The position numbers and the translations under genes are program-made. From Chitinophagales bacterium (GTDB lineage: Bacteria; Bacteroidota; Bacteroidia; Chitinophagales; Saprospiraceae), in assembly GCA_017303875.1 (NCBI GenBank), contig JAFLBP010000024.1, positions 28,068-92,067 on the forward strand: a stretch of DNA of 64,000 bases, read 5' to 3'. Shown here in pieces: positions 41,769-49,327 of the stretch. The notes below the pieces were generated by a model. It was not told where the DNA came from. It worked only from the letters and a program-made list of their open reading frames with translations, and did no database searches. Within the stretch, counting starts at the first letter, position 1; each line of letters starts with the position of its first letter.

Positions 41769-41861
41769 TGCTGATTTTATTACAGTTATAAACGGCAAAC
41801 ATAAACAACGCCGTAGAGTTTTAGCATTTGTTATTATAATTTTGTGCAGATTATTGAATTT

Positions 41862-42572
41862 ATGCGATTACCCCGTGTCCCGCTGCCACAAATAGAAAAG
41901 ATCGGAAGACGTACCTTTCGTATCAAGTTGCTCTACGCATTTGTTTACCCCTTCAACACCGGCATTGTGATCTATGCGGGCCTGATGACCTTTTCCATGA
42001 TCGTGACCAATGTGACTGGTCTGCTGCCGGTAATTGCGCGCGATTTGTACGAAGGCGATTTCAGAACTGCCGGCTCGGTTTTTCTTTGGCTGTTTGCGTT
42101 TTTTTGTGGCGGTTTTGCCGCCGGGTGGAGTGTGGAGCGCGAAAAGCTGCTGAAATGGCGATACCTGCACCTGGCTCCGATGCTGTTCGTCGCCGGAATC
42201 TATACCTACGTCGGGTTTTCCGACGCTCAGTCGATTGCTTTGAATCCGGGAGTATTTCCCGCCTTAATATTGTTCTCTGTTGGTATTCAGAATGCGATGG
42301 TCAGCCTGACGACCTCCTCCCTGATCAAGGCCAGCCAGATGACGGGTGTGGTCAATGAATTGGGAGTGGATATTGCTGAAATTTTTCATTCTGAAGGGGA
42401 AAAGCGCCGGTTGATCAAGCGCGAAGCGTTGCTGCGCCTCATGGTAATGGGCAGTTTTTTATTGGGCGCATTGTGCAGTGTGGGTTTGTTTCCGGTTTAT
42501 CAAACAGCACTTTTCCTGCTGCCGGCGGCTGTAATTCTTTTTCTCATCCTGCACGATATCATTCGCTTTTAA
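41862..42572 (+). CDS. YoaK/DUF1275 family membrane protein
   Basis: The protein has 236 residues from the ATG at 41862; a GTG at 41844 would add six. Six membrane helices are seen, with family segments NTGIVIYAGLMTFSMIVTNV, GFAAGWSVE and GIQNAMVSLTTSSLIKASQM. The function of this family is unknown; transport has been proposed. The gene has its own upstream region after the divergent peptidase gene. Confidence 0.9.
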   Translation: MRLPRVPLPQIEKIGRRTFRIKLLYAFVYPFNTGIVIYAGLMTFSMIVTNVTGLLPVIARDLYEGDFRTAGSVFLWLFAFFCGGFAAGWSVEREKLLKWRYLHLAPMLFVAGIYTYVGFSDAQSIALNPGVFPALILFSVGIQNAMVSLTTSSLIKASQMTGVVNELGVDIAEIFHSEGEKRRLIKREALLRLMVMGSFLLGALCSVGLFPVYQTALFLLPAAVILFLILHDIIRF

Positions 42573-42596
42573 ACATGTCGCACAGGATTTTGGCTG

Positions 42597-42604
42597 TATA
42601 TTTG
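42597..42604 (+). promoter_or_regulatory. -7 box upstream of the DUF3467 gene
   Basis: TATATTTG matches the Bacteroidota -7 consensus TAnnTTTG, 27 bp before the start codon. A -33 TTTG is not evident. Confidence 0.5.
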
Positions 42605-42631
42605 CAGCAAACCTGAATAAAAGAAAAAACT

Positions 42632-42949
42632 ATGTCAGACAACAAAAACGCCCAACAAGGGGCCTTGAACATCGAGATTTCCGAAGAAATTGCGGAGGGC
42701 ATCTATGCCAATTTAGCCATTATTGCACATTCCAACTCTGAGTTCGTGCTTGATTTTATCCGCCTGATGCCAAATATGCCGAAGGCAAAAGTAAAATCGC
42801 GTATTGTACTCACCCCCCAACATGCCAAACGACTGCTCGCTGCCCTGCGCGACAATGTGACGCGCTACGAAGCTCAGTTCGGCAAAATTGAAGAAAGTGA
42901 CCAACAACTGCCGCCCATGAACTTCGGAGCTCCCGGCGGCATGGCTTAG
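42632..42949 (+). CDS. DUF3467 family protein
   Basis: This small cytoplasmic protein of 105 residues has the family core: LNIEISEEIAEGIYANLAII, HSNSEFVLDFIRLMP and VKSRIVLTPQHAKRLLAAL. Its function is unknown. It is widespread in Bacteroidota. A heptamer repeat begins 1-2 bp after its stop codon and separates it from the SPFH gene. Confidence 0.93.
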   Translation: MSDNKNAQQGALNIEISEEIAEGIYANLAIIAHSNSEFVLDFIRLMPNMPKAKVKSRIVLTPQHAKRLLAALRDNVTRYEAQFGKIEESDQQLPPMNFGAPGGMA

Positions 42950-42950
42950 G

Positions 42951-43080
42951 TCAGTTAGCAGTTATCAGTGAACAGTTATCAGTCAACAGTTATCAGTGGT
43001 TTGTTAACTACTCCCTGTTAACTGCTAACTGTTCACTGATAACTGCTCACTGCTCACTGTTGACTGATAACTGCTAACTG
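42951..43080. repeat. Heptamer-family (CAGTNNN) hairpin repeat
   Basis: The left half (about 42951-42999) has CAGTTAT, CAGTGAA, CAGTTAT, CAGTCAA and CAGTTAT units. The right half (about 43015-43080) has the reversed units (NNNACTG), so the whole can fold as a long imperfect hairpin. It fills the gap between the DUF3467 and SPFH genes and ends 7 nt before the SPFH start codon. Confidence 0.9.
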
Positions 43081-43087
43081 ATACGCT

Positions 43088-43987
43088 ATGTTTTTTGTTT
43101 TTCTTGGCATTGTTGCCATCGTGATGAGTATTGTTATCGGTAAAAACGTGCCGAATTTGGCCAAAGTGGCTACAATCGGGCGATTTTTCGGTATTTTTCT
43201 GCTTGCAGTGGGCATCGCAGCCGCCTGTTTTGTTCAGATAGAACCCGGGCAGGCGGGCGTACAAACCCTCTTCGGAAAAGTGCAACCCGGCATTTTGCGA
43301 GAGGGCCTGAACTTTGTCAATCCGCTGGTAGATGTGGTCAAGTACGATGTGCGTACGCAGAATTACACCATGTCGGCGGTGCATGATGAAGGGGATAAAT
43401 CCGGCGACGACGCGATCAGGATCCTGACGGCCGATGGCCTGGAAGTGGTCATTGATCTTTCGGTGCTCTACCGGATTGACGGTGACAGGGTGCCTGAAAT
43501 CCTGCGCAGTATCGGCCCGGATGTGCGCGACAAAATTGTGCGCCCGATGACCCGAACCAAAATTCGCGATAACGCCGTTTACTACGACGCGGTATCGCTG
43601 TATTCCTCCAAGCGCGACGAATTTCAGCAGAAAATTTTTACCAGTATTGAAAAAGATTTTGCCGCTCGCGGACTGATACTGGAGCAAATTCTCATCCGCA
43701 ATATCACCTTGCCGGAATCAGTGAAGCTTACCATTGAATCGAAAATCAATGCCGAACAGGAAGCGCAAAAAATGCGTTTTGTGCTCGACAAAGAGCGCCA
43801 GGAAGCCGAACGCAAACGCGTAGAAGCCCAGGGTATCGCCGATTATCAGCGTATCCTGACCTCTTCCCTGACCGATAAACTCCTGCAATACGAACAGATC
43901 AAGGCGCAAAAGGAATTGGCCAATTCGCCGAATGCCAAGGTGGTCATTATGAACGGCAAAAGCGCACCCATTTTGCTGAATCAGTAA
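43088..43987 (+). CDS. SPFH/prohibitin family protein
   Basis: The 299-residue protein has an N-terminal membrane helix (about residues 35-55), then the SPFH core: VQIEPGQAGVQTLFGKVQPG, VDVVKYDVRTQNY, TADGLEVVIDLSVLYRID and IRNITLPESVKLTIE. A coiled-coil C-terminal segment (EAQKMRFVLDKERQEAERKRVEAQ) follows. Such proteins form ring or cage assemblies on membranes and chaperone membrane proteases. It is 7 bp upstream of the glycosyltransferase-thioredoxin gene. Confidence 0.95.
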   Translation: MFFVFLGIVAIVMSIVIGKNVPNLAKVATIGRFFGIFLLAVGIAAACFVQIEPGQAGVQTLFGKVQPGILREGLNFVNPLVDVVKYDVRTQNYTMSAVHDEGDKSGDDAIRILTADGLEVVIDLSVLYRIDGDRVPEILRSIGPDVRDKIVRPMTRTKIRDNAVYYDAVSLYSSKRDEFQQKIFTSIEKDFAARGLILEQILIRNITLPESVKLTIESKINAEQEAQKMRFVLDKERQEAERKRVEAQGIADYQRILTSSLTDKLLQYEQIKAQKELANSPNAKVVIMNGKSAPILLNQ

Positions 43988-43994
43988 ACCACAC

Positions 43995-45254
43995 ATGCCG
44001 CAACAGCTCTCGGCCGTCATTATTACCTATAACGAAGCGCGCAATATCGGTCGTTGCCTGCAAAGCCTTGCAGGCGTTGCCGACGAAATCGTTGTGCTCG
44101 ACTCGTTTTCCACCGACGAAACGGAGGCCATCTGCCGCCAATTCGGCGTCCGCTTTTTTCAACATGCCTTCGATGGTCATATTGAACAGAAAAACCGGGC
44201 ACTCACTTATGCCCAACACCATCAGGTGCTGGCCCTTGATGCCGATGAAGCCTTGGACGAGCCGCTTCGCAATGCCATTTTAAAGGAAAAAACAGCCGGA
44301 TTCCCTAAAACCGGCTATACAATGAATCGACTGACCAATTACTGCGGTAAATGGGTGTGGCATTCGGGTTGGTATCCCGACCGCAAATTGCGCCTGTTCG
44401 ACCGTCGGAAAGCACGTTGGGGCGGCGTTAATCCGCACGATAAAATTGAACTGACGCCGGGCAGTAGCAGTGCACAGCTGCCGGGCGACCTGCTGCATTA
44501 CAGCTATTATACGGTGGAGGAACACTTGTCGCGCGCACGGAAATACGCCGACATAGCAGCAAAAGCCATGCATCGCAGCGGTAAAAGCGGTGCGTGGTGG
44601 CGGGTAGTTGTCAGTCCGGCAGCAAAATTTATCCGCAATTATTTTTTAAAAGCAGGTTTTCTCGACGGCCGCACCGGCCTCATCATTTGCCGCATCAGTG
44701 CTTTGGAAACCTACTGGAAATATCAAAATTTACGCAATATGCGCACGTTGTTGTTGCTCTTGAGCAGCGCAGTGCTTCTGAGCTTGAGTGCCTGCTCCGG
44801 TAATAAGCCGCAAAGCACCGGTGTGCCGCCCCGAAGTACGCAGAAACCCGCACCGCCGCCGCCCGTAAAACCTGTGGATATTCCGCTTGCTTCCGATGCG
44901 ACCGGCATTGCCTGGCTCGACAGCGAGCGACTGATGCCGGTGCTCGAACAAGCCCAACGCGAAAACAAAGTGGTGATGCTGGAATTTTATGCCGCCTGGT
45001 GCGCGCCTTGCAAGGTGATGGAGGAGGAGATATTTACCCAGACGGAGGTCTATCGTTTTCAGAATATGAATTTTCTGAATATGCGTACCAATTATGATTC
45101 GGATGCCGGGCGCACCATCGCGCAAATTTATGAAGTGGAAAAACTACCCACAATTCTGTGGTTAAGCCCAAAGGGCGTGGTTCTGGAACGCTATACCGGT
45201 ATGGCTGGTGCAACGGAACTCCGACAACGAGGACTGTCGGCATTGAAAAAATAA
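43995..45254 (+). CDS. In-frame fusion: GT2 glycosyltransferase and lipoprotein thioredoxin
   Basis: One open frame of 419 residues joins two proteins. Residues 1-248 are a WaaE/KdtX-type GT2 glycosyltransferase (LSAVIITYNEARNIGRCL, VLALDADEALDEPL, GGVNPHDKIEL), a full-length enzyme for lipopolysaccharide core sugars. From Met249 the sequence looks like an independent lipoprotein start (MRTLLLLLSSAVLLSLSACS, lipobox Cys267). A Pro-rich spacer and a thioredoxin domain with WCAPC (Cys336, Cys339) and the cis-Pro loop VEKLPT follow. No stop codon separates them. Either translation also starts at 44739, or one polypeptide carries a cytoplasmic enzyme and a periplasmic thioredoxin joined by a helix. 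Confidence 0.85.
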   Translation: MPQQLSAVIITYNEARNIGRCLQSLAGVADEIVVLDSFSTDETEAICRQFGVRFFQHAFDGHIEQKNRALTYAQHHQVLALDADEALDEPLRNAILKEKTAGFPKTGYTMNRLTNYCGKWVWHSGWYPDRKLRLFDRRKARWGGVNPHDKIELTPGSSSAQLPGDLLHYSYYTVEEHLSRARKYADIAAKAMHRSGKSGAWWRVVVSPAAKFIRNYFLKAGFLDGRTGLIICRISALETYWKYQNLRNMRTLLLLLSSAVLLSLSACSGNKPQSTGVPPRSTQKPAPPPPVKPVDIPLASDATGIAWLDSERLMPVLEQAQRENKVVMLEFYAAWCAPCKVMEEEIFTQTEVYRFQNMNFLNMRTNYDSDAGRTIAQIYEVEKLPTILWLSPKGVVLERYTGMAGATELRQRGLSALKK

Positions 45255-45262
45255 GTTTTTCA

Positions 45263-45340
45263 GTGTTTGAGTGTTTTGGTGTTTAAGTGTTTTAGTACTT
45301 GTGAATTCTAAAACACTTAAACACCAAAACACTCAAACAC
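45263..45340. repeat. Octamer-family (GTGTTTNN) perfect 33-bp hairpin
   Basis: The arms 45263-45295 and 45308-45340 are perfect reverse complements of 33 bases with a 12-nt spacer. Each arm is four 8-mers (GTGTTTGA, GTGTTTTG, GTGTTTAA, GTGTTTTA) plus a base. It fills the 92-bp gap between two convergent genes and may serve both as a transcription end. Confidence 0.95.
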
Positions 45341-45346
45341 TTTCAA

Positions 45347-46024
45347 CTACCGCTTTTCGATGGGTGCAGAACCAACAACACGGCCGGATGCGTCTTGCAT
45401 TACGGCAATGTAGGCGCCGGCAGGCAGCTCAACGATTGAGTAACGCATACCGGGCGTGGCGGAGAAGCTGCTTTGCAGGCGTCCGTCGTAGCCGATGATG
45501 CTAACCTGTGCGATGTTCAGGTCGTTTTCGATGAAGAAACCTTCGGTGGTGGGGTTGGGGAATACTTTAAACTGCGCTACCTGTGGGTCGTTGGTACTCA
45601 CGGTTTCGGCAGTGAAGTTGTAGACGGCAGTTTGAAAATCGCCGGGATTGTTGTTATCGGAAACCTTCAGGTGAACGGTGCAGGATACCGCGCCGCCAGT
45701 GGCATTCAGGAAGTGCACCTTGAGCGTATCCTGGTCGTTGGGGGTCATGGGGAAGGTTTTGGTACTCACCTGCGGAAAGTAGCAGTTGAGTTTGTCGCAT
45801 ACCTGAGTTGCGATATTATCAGGATTGCTGATAACGATGCGCTCCCACTTGATGCTTTGGGCGGCACCGGTATTGTTCAGGATGTACACGTCCATATCAA
45901 AATCATCATCTTCAATAGGAGCGGTGCCTGAAACCGGGTTGTTGCTGAGGGTAAATATGCTTTGTGCCTGAACGGCTACGGCAAATAGCGCCGACAAAAA
46001 GAGGGTAAACGTGAGCTTTTTCAT
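45347..46024 (-). CDS. Secreted protein with T9SS type A sorting domain
   Basis: The protein has 225 residues from the ATG at 46024, where a signal peptide begins (LTFTLFLSALFAVAVQAQ). The frame is open upstream to 46135 but that part overlaps the divergent gene's leader. An Ig-like middle region (VYILNNTGAAQSIKWERIV, TVHLKVSDNNNPGDF) is followed by the C-terminal sorting domain (FKVFPNPTTEGFFIENDL) and ends SAPIEKR. It is probably secreted through T9SS and attached to the cell surface. Confidence 0.85.
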   Translation of the reverse strand: MKKLTFTLFLSALFAVAVQAQSIFTLSNNPVSGTAPIEDDDFDMDVYILNNTGAAQSIKWERIVISNPDNIATQVCDKLNCYFPQVSTKTFPMTPNDQDTLKVHFLNATGGAVSCTVHLKVSDNNNPGDFQTAVYNFTAETVSTNDPQVAQFKVFPNPTTEGFFIENDLNIAQVSIIGYDGRLQSSFSATPGMRYSIVELPAGAYIAVMQDASGRVVGSAPIEKR

Positions 46025-46079
46025 AAGCAAATTGTCTGAAATTAGCAGGTTTGAGAAAATTATTACAAAAGTAAAGACT

Positions 46080-47672
46080 ATGAGCCGAAATGGGGTGCTA
46101 ATTTTGTCCGAATCGATAAATTTAGTGAAAAGCATTTTTCAGGGAAATAAAAGCTGTGCATTCCTGCTGTTCTGCGGAATGCTCTTGTTCGCGCCGCTAA
46201 CGTTGCGCGCGCAACTGCCTTCCGGCTCTATTGCGCCGGATTTTACAGCCAAAGATATTAATGGCCAATACTGGAACCTGTACGCCTTGTTGAATCAGAA
46301 CAAGATCGTGATTCTGGAAATCAGTGCTACCTGGTGCCCGCCCTGCTGGGCTTACCACAATACGCATACCATGCAGACCCTATGGGAATTGCACGGGCCT
46401 CAGGGCGACGACCGTCTTCGGGTGCTTTATGTAGAGGGCGATCCCGCCACCAACCTCAATTGTCTGTATGGTGCTCCCGGCTGCAACAACAGCACTATGG
46501 GCAATTATGTAAGCGGTACCACTTATCCCATTTTTGATGATGCCGCCATTGCAGACCTTTACGAAATCACCTATTTTCCCAGCATTTTTATTATTTGTCC
46601 CAATAAAAGACTCAAAACCGTAGGGCAACTCAACCACGAAGATATGTGGGAGGCAGCGCAGGAATGCCCGGTTGCATTAGGGCAGCACAATGCGGGTATA
46701 TTTGAATACAGCAATTCGACCCCGCTGCATGAAATTTGTGATACCCTGCATACCTACCCGCACTTTTTACTGACCAATCTCGGCGCCAGCCCCCTCACGC
46801 AGGCAGAAATCCAGTTAATGTGGAATGACTCTGTCATGCAAACAATACCCTGGACCGGCAACCTGCCCCTCTACGGAGAAGCGCCGGTAGCGTACAACAG
46901 CCTGCCGCTTAACGTGCCTGGAAAAATAAGGGCCAATATTGCAGCGATCAACTACGGCGCAACAGATGCCGACCTTTCCAATAACAGCAAGGAAAGTAAT
47001 TTCATATTGGCGCCTGAATTTAACTCCAATACTTTGCTGCTGCGCTTGCGGACAGACGCCTTCGGGCATGAAACCTACTGGGAAGTGCGCGATGAAGCAG
47101 GCAATGTGCTGGAAAAAGGCGGCAACCTGAAAGTTGGTCCCAACGGCGGCGGCAGCTTGGAGAGTGACCCCTCCGACCCCGGCGCCTATGGCAGCAATGC
47201 GCTGATTCGGGATACCCTGCACCTGCCTGGCCCAGGTTGCTACTCTTTTCATATCGTTGACGCATACGGTGATGGTATTTGCTGCGACTATGGCACCGGA
47301 TACTACCGCCTTTCACCACTCAGCAACCCCGCCAATATTGTACTCAGCGGTGGCGCTTTCAGGGCCTATGAACACCGCGGCTTCGGTACCAATGAAAATG
47401 TAGTAGGCGTGTCTGCTAAAGATATTCCACAGCCGGAATTGCGTGTTTTCCCGAATCCTGCCGACGATTTGCTGCATATCTATATTTCAATGGAGGCCGA
47501 TAAAGCGTATATCTTTAATATATATAATACGCTTGGGCAAGTGCTGGAGTCTCGAAATCTGGCTGCGCAAAACATTGAAATCAATACCGCCGACTGGCCC
47601 GCCGGCGTATACTTTGCAGAAATCATTTCCGGGCAGGCGCGTATTTCAAAACGTTTTATGGTGTCGCATTGA
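46080..47672 (+). CDS. Thioredoxin-domain protein with T9SS sorting domain
   Basis: The protein is 530 residues from the ATG at 46080. The N-terminus has a signal peptide (AFLLFCGMLLFAPLTLRAQ) and a thioredoxin/TlpA-like domain with ISATWCPPCWAYH (CPPC active site) and the cis-Pro segment EITYFPSIFI. The middle has a segment YGDGICCDYGTGYYRL seen in Bacteroidota surface proteins. The C-terminus is a type A sorting domain (RVFPNPADDLLHIYI, WPAGVYFAEII). It is likely an exported disulfide-handling surface protein. A nitrilase gene follows 35 bp downstream. Confidence 0.88.
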   Translation: MSRNGVLILSESINLVKSIFQGNKSCAFLLFCGMLLFAPLTLRAQLPSGSIAPDFTAKDINGQYWNLYALLNQNKIVILEISATWCPPCWAYHNTHTMQTLWELHGPQGDDRLRVLYVEGDPATNLNCLYGAPGCNNSTMGNYVSGTTYPIFDDAAIADLYEITYFPSIFIICPNKRLKTVGQLNHEDMWEAAQECPVALGQHNAGIFEYSNSTPLHEICDTLHTYPHFLLTNLGASPLTQAEIQLMWNDSVMQTIPWTGNLPLYGEAPVAYNSLPLNVPGKIRANIAAINYGATDADLSNNSKESNFILAPEFNSNTLLLRLRTDAFGHETYWEVRDEAGNVLEKGGNLKVGPNGGGSLESDPSDPGAYGSNALIRDTLHLPGPGCYSFHIVDAYGDGICCDYGTGYYRLSPLSNPANIVLSGGAFRAYEHRGFGTNENVVGVSAKDIPQPELRVFPNPADDLLHIYISMEADKAYIFNIYNTLGQVLESRNLAAQNIEINTADWPAGVYFAEIISGQARISKRFMVSH

Positions 47673-47707
47673 TCCTGCGACGGATACAGACGCTCAAATT
47701 TTCAGGT

Positions 47708-48478
47708 ATGCGGATAACATTGGTACAAACAACCCTTGCGTGGGAAGCGCCGGCACTCAACCGGGTGCAATTGACAGAAAAACTTGCAAGGCTTGGCGGT
47801 CAAACCGATCTCATCGTGTTGCCTGAAATGTTTACCAGCGGTTTTTCCATGTCGGTTGACAAACTCGCCGAACCCATGAACGGGCCTACCGTACAATGGA
47901 TGCAAGCCCAGGCAGCAGCACTGGGCGCTGCGCTTTGCGGGAGTTTTATTTGCCGCGCGGAAGACGGCTCTTGCCGCAATCGCCTGGTTTTTGCAAAGCC
48001 GGATGGCGGGCTGGAATACTATGACAAGCGCCATCGCTTCGCCCTCGGCGGAGAAGACCAATATTATACCGCCGGCACTCAACGCCTCGTGCTTGAGTAT
48101 ATGGGCCGGCGTATCTGTCCGCTTATTTGCTACGACCTGCGCTTCCCGGAATGGAGCCGCAACAGCGCCGAAAACGGCTACGACCTGCTCTTGTATGTGG
48201 CCAACTGGCCGGCGCGGCGCGCAGGGCACTGGAAGCAGCTGCTGCAAGCGCGGGCCATCGAAAACCAGTGCTTCGTTGCGGGGGTGAATATGGTGGGAAA
48301 AGACGGAAATGGCCTTGAATATAGCGGCGACAGCAGCCTGATTGACTATTCTGGGCAAATTTTATGGCAAATTTCTGATGCAGAAGGCATGCATAACGCC
48401 GAACTTTCCTTTGCAGAACAAGATAATTACCGCCAACAATTACCCTTTTTGCGCGATGGCGCGGGGTTTTTGTTTTAA
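47708..48478 (+). CDS. Nitrilase superfamily omega-amidase
   Basis: The 256-residue protein has the catalytic triad of the carbon-nitrogen hydrolase superfamily: Glu40 in VLPEMF, Lys107 in YDKRHRF and Cys141 in ICYDLRFPEW. YANWPARRAGHWKQLLQARAIENQ-like sequence in this protein (YVANWPARRAGHWKQLL) matches the YafV/Nit2-type amidases, which hydrolyse alpha-ketoglutaramate and similar omega-amides. The ATG at 47708 is chosen because the motif RITLVQTTLAWE begins there; the open frame starts at 47669. Confidence 0.92.
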   Translation: MRITLVQTTLAWEAPALNRVQLTEKLARLGGQTDLIVLPEMFTSGFSMSVDKLAEPMNGPTVQWMQAQAAALGAALCGSFICRAEDGSCRNRLVFAKPDGGLEYYDKRHRFALGGEDQYYTAGTQRLVLEYMGRRICPLICYDLRFPEWSRNSAENGYDLLLYVANWPARRAGHWKQLLQARAIENQCFVAGVNMVGKDGNGLEYSGDSSLIDYSGQILWQISDAEGMHNAELSFAEQDNYRQQLPFLRDGAGFLF

Positions 48479-48511
48479 TTTAAGGTAAAAGCCAATTTTT
48501 ATTTTAAAAAG

Positions 48512-48541
48512 TTTGTTTTTTAGAAACTCTTACTACCTTTG
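48512..48541 (+). promoter_or_regulatory. Promoter of the C40 peptidase gene
   Basis: TTTG at 48512-48515 and TACCTTTG at 48534-48541 are separated by 18 nt, the best match in the window to the Bacteroidota primary-sigma pattern (TTTG-N about 19-TAnnTTTG). This leaves a leader of about 110 nt before the ATG at 48661. Confidence 0.75.
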
Positions 48542-48603
48542 CCGCTGTCAATTTGTTTGATCAGCCTTTCGTTCTAATCTTTTTCTTTTTAATCCCCGCT
48601 TAG

Positions 48604-48641
48604 TTGCTTCCTATTGAAGCAAGTGCTCTGCAAAGAGCGCT
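48604..48641 (+). promoter_or_regulatory. Tandem hairpins in the C40 peptidase leader
   Basis: Two stems lie side by side: TTGCTTC with GAAGCAA (48604-48610, 48616-48622) and an 8-bp stem with one G-U pair capped by a GCAA tetraloop (48622-48629, 48634-48641). They end about 20 nt before the start codon. This may be a regulatory leader element; no known riboswitch is recognised. Confidence 0.45.
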
Positions 48642-48660
48642 TTAACTAAACCGAAATTGT

Positions 48661-49230
48661 ATGTCGGAAACAATTACCCACACACGACGCCCCAAGAAAT
48701 TATCGATCTTAACCATCGTCCCCCTTTTAGCCTTTATCTTCTCTACTGCGGCGCTCAACAGTCCTGTCAATGCGCCCGCGCGCAGTACCAGTTCGCTGGA
48801 TGAAGTAATGCAACTGCGCACCTACATTACCGGTTATGCCCAAAACTTTTTGGGATTGCGTTATCGCTACGCCGGTAGAAGCCCCATGACGGGTTTTGAT
48901 TGCTCCGGTTTTACCAGCTACATTCTCGGCGAGTTCGCCGTTAAAGTTTCTGCCAGCTCCGCTACGCAGTCCAAACAAGGTAAAAAAATCGCACTCTCCA
49001 ACGTACAGCCCGGCGACCTGCTTTTCTTCGGCCGTCGCGGCGCCATTCAGCACGTAGCAATGGTTGTTGAAAATACGGAAGAGGGCATCTATGCCGTCCA
49101 CAGCACCTGCACCCGCGGAATTATTGTGGAAAATATCAATAAATCGAGCTATTGGAAGCCACGCCTGCTCTATGCACGCGACGTGATCAGTGATCAGGTA
49201 CAACTTCCATTTGTCGATATGCTCCTCTGA
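48661..49230 (+). CDS. NlpC/P60 (C40) peptidoglycan peptidase
   Basis: The 189-residue protein has one N-terminal hydrophobic segment (ILTIVPLLAFIFSTAALN) as a signal or anchor, then a NlpC/P60 domain. The catalytic Cys81 lies in GFDCSGFTSY and His131 in IQHVAMV, with a third polar residue in HSTCTRG. Such enzymes cut the peptide stems of peptidoglycan. It has a strong promoter, a structured leader and a strong terminator. Confidence 0.92.
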   Translation: MSETITHTRRPKKLSILTIVPLLAFIFSTAALNSPVNAPARSTSSLDEVMQLRTYITGYAQNFLGLRYRYAGRSPMTGFDCSGFTSYILGEFAVKVSASSATQSKQGKKIALSNVQPGDLLFFGRRGAIQHVAMVVENTEEGIYAVHSTCTRGIIVENINKSSYWKPRLLYARDVISDQVQLPFVDMLL

Positions 49231-49278
49231 AAATCAGGTACAAATCAAAACGAACAGAACGAAAGACGACAAGACGAG

Positions 49279-49314
49279 CCGTCTCATCAGGTAACTGATG
49301 AGGCGGTTTTTTTT
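49279..49314 (+). terminator. Rho-independent terminator
   Basis: A 12-bp stem with one G-U pair (49279-49290 with 49295-49306, loop GTAA) is followed by eight T. It ends the C40 peptidase gene and sits 13 bp before the end of the convergent DUF5916 gene. Confidence 0.92.
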
Positions 49315-49327
49315 AGCGCTTACCGGC

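Noticed and set aside
42951..43080. CRISPR array or phage attachment site
   Set aside because: Units are degenerate 7-mers without spacers, and no integrase or tRNA is near.
43025..43687. Minus-strand frame of 220 residues opposite the SPFH gene
   Set aside because: Antisense shadow whose N-terminal side runs into the heptamer repeat.
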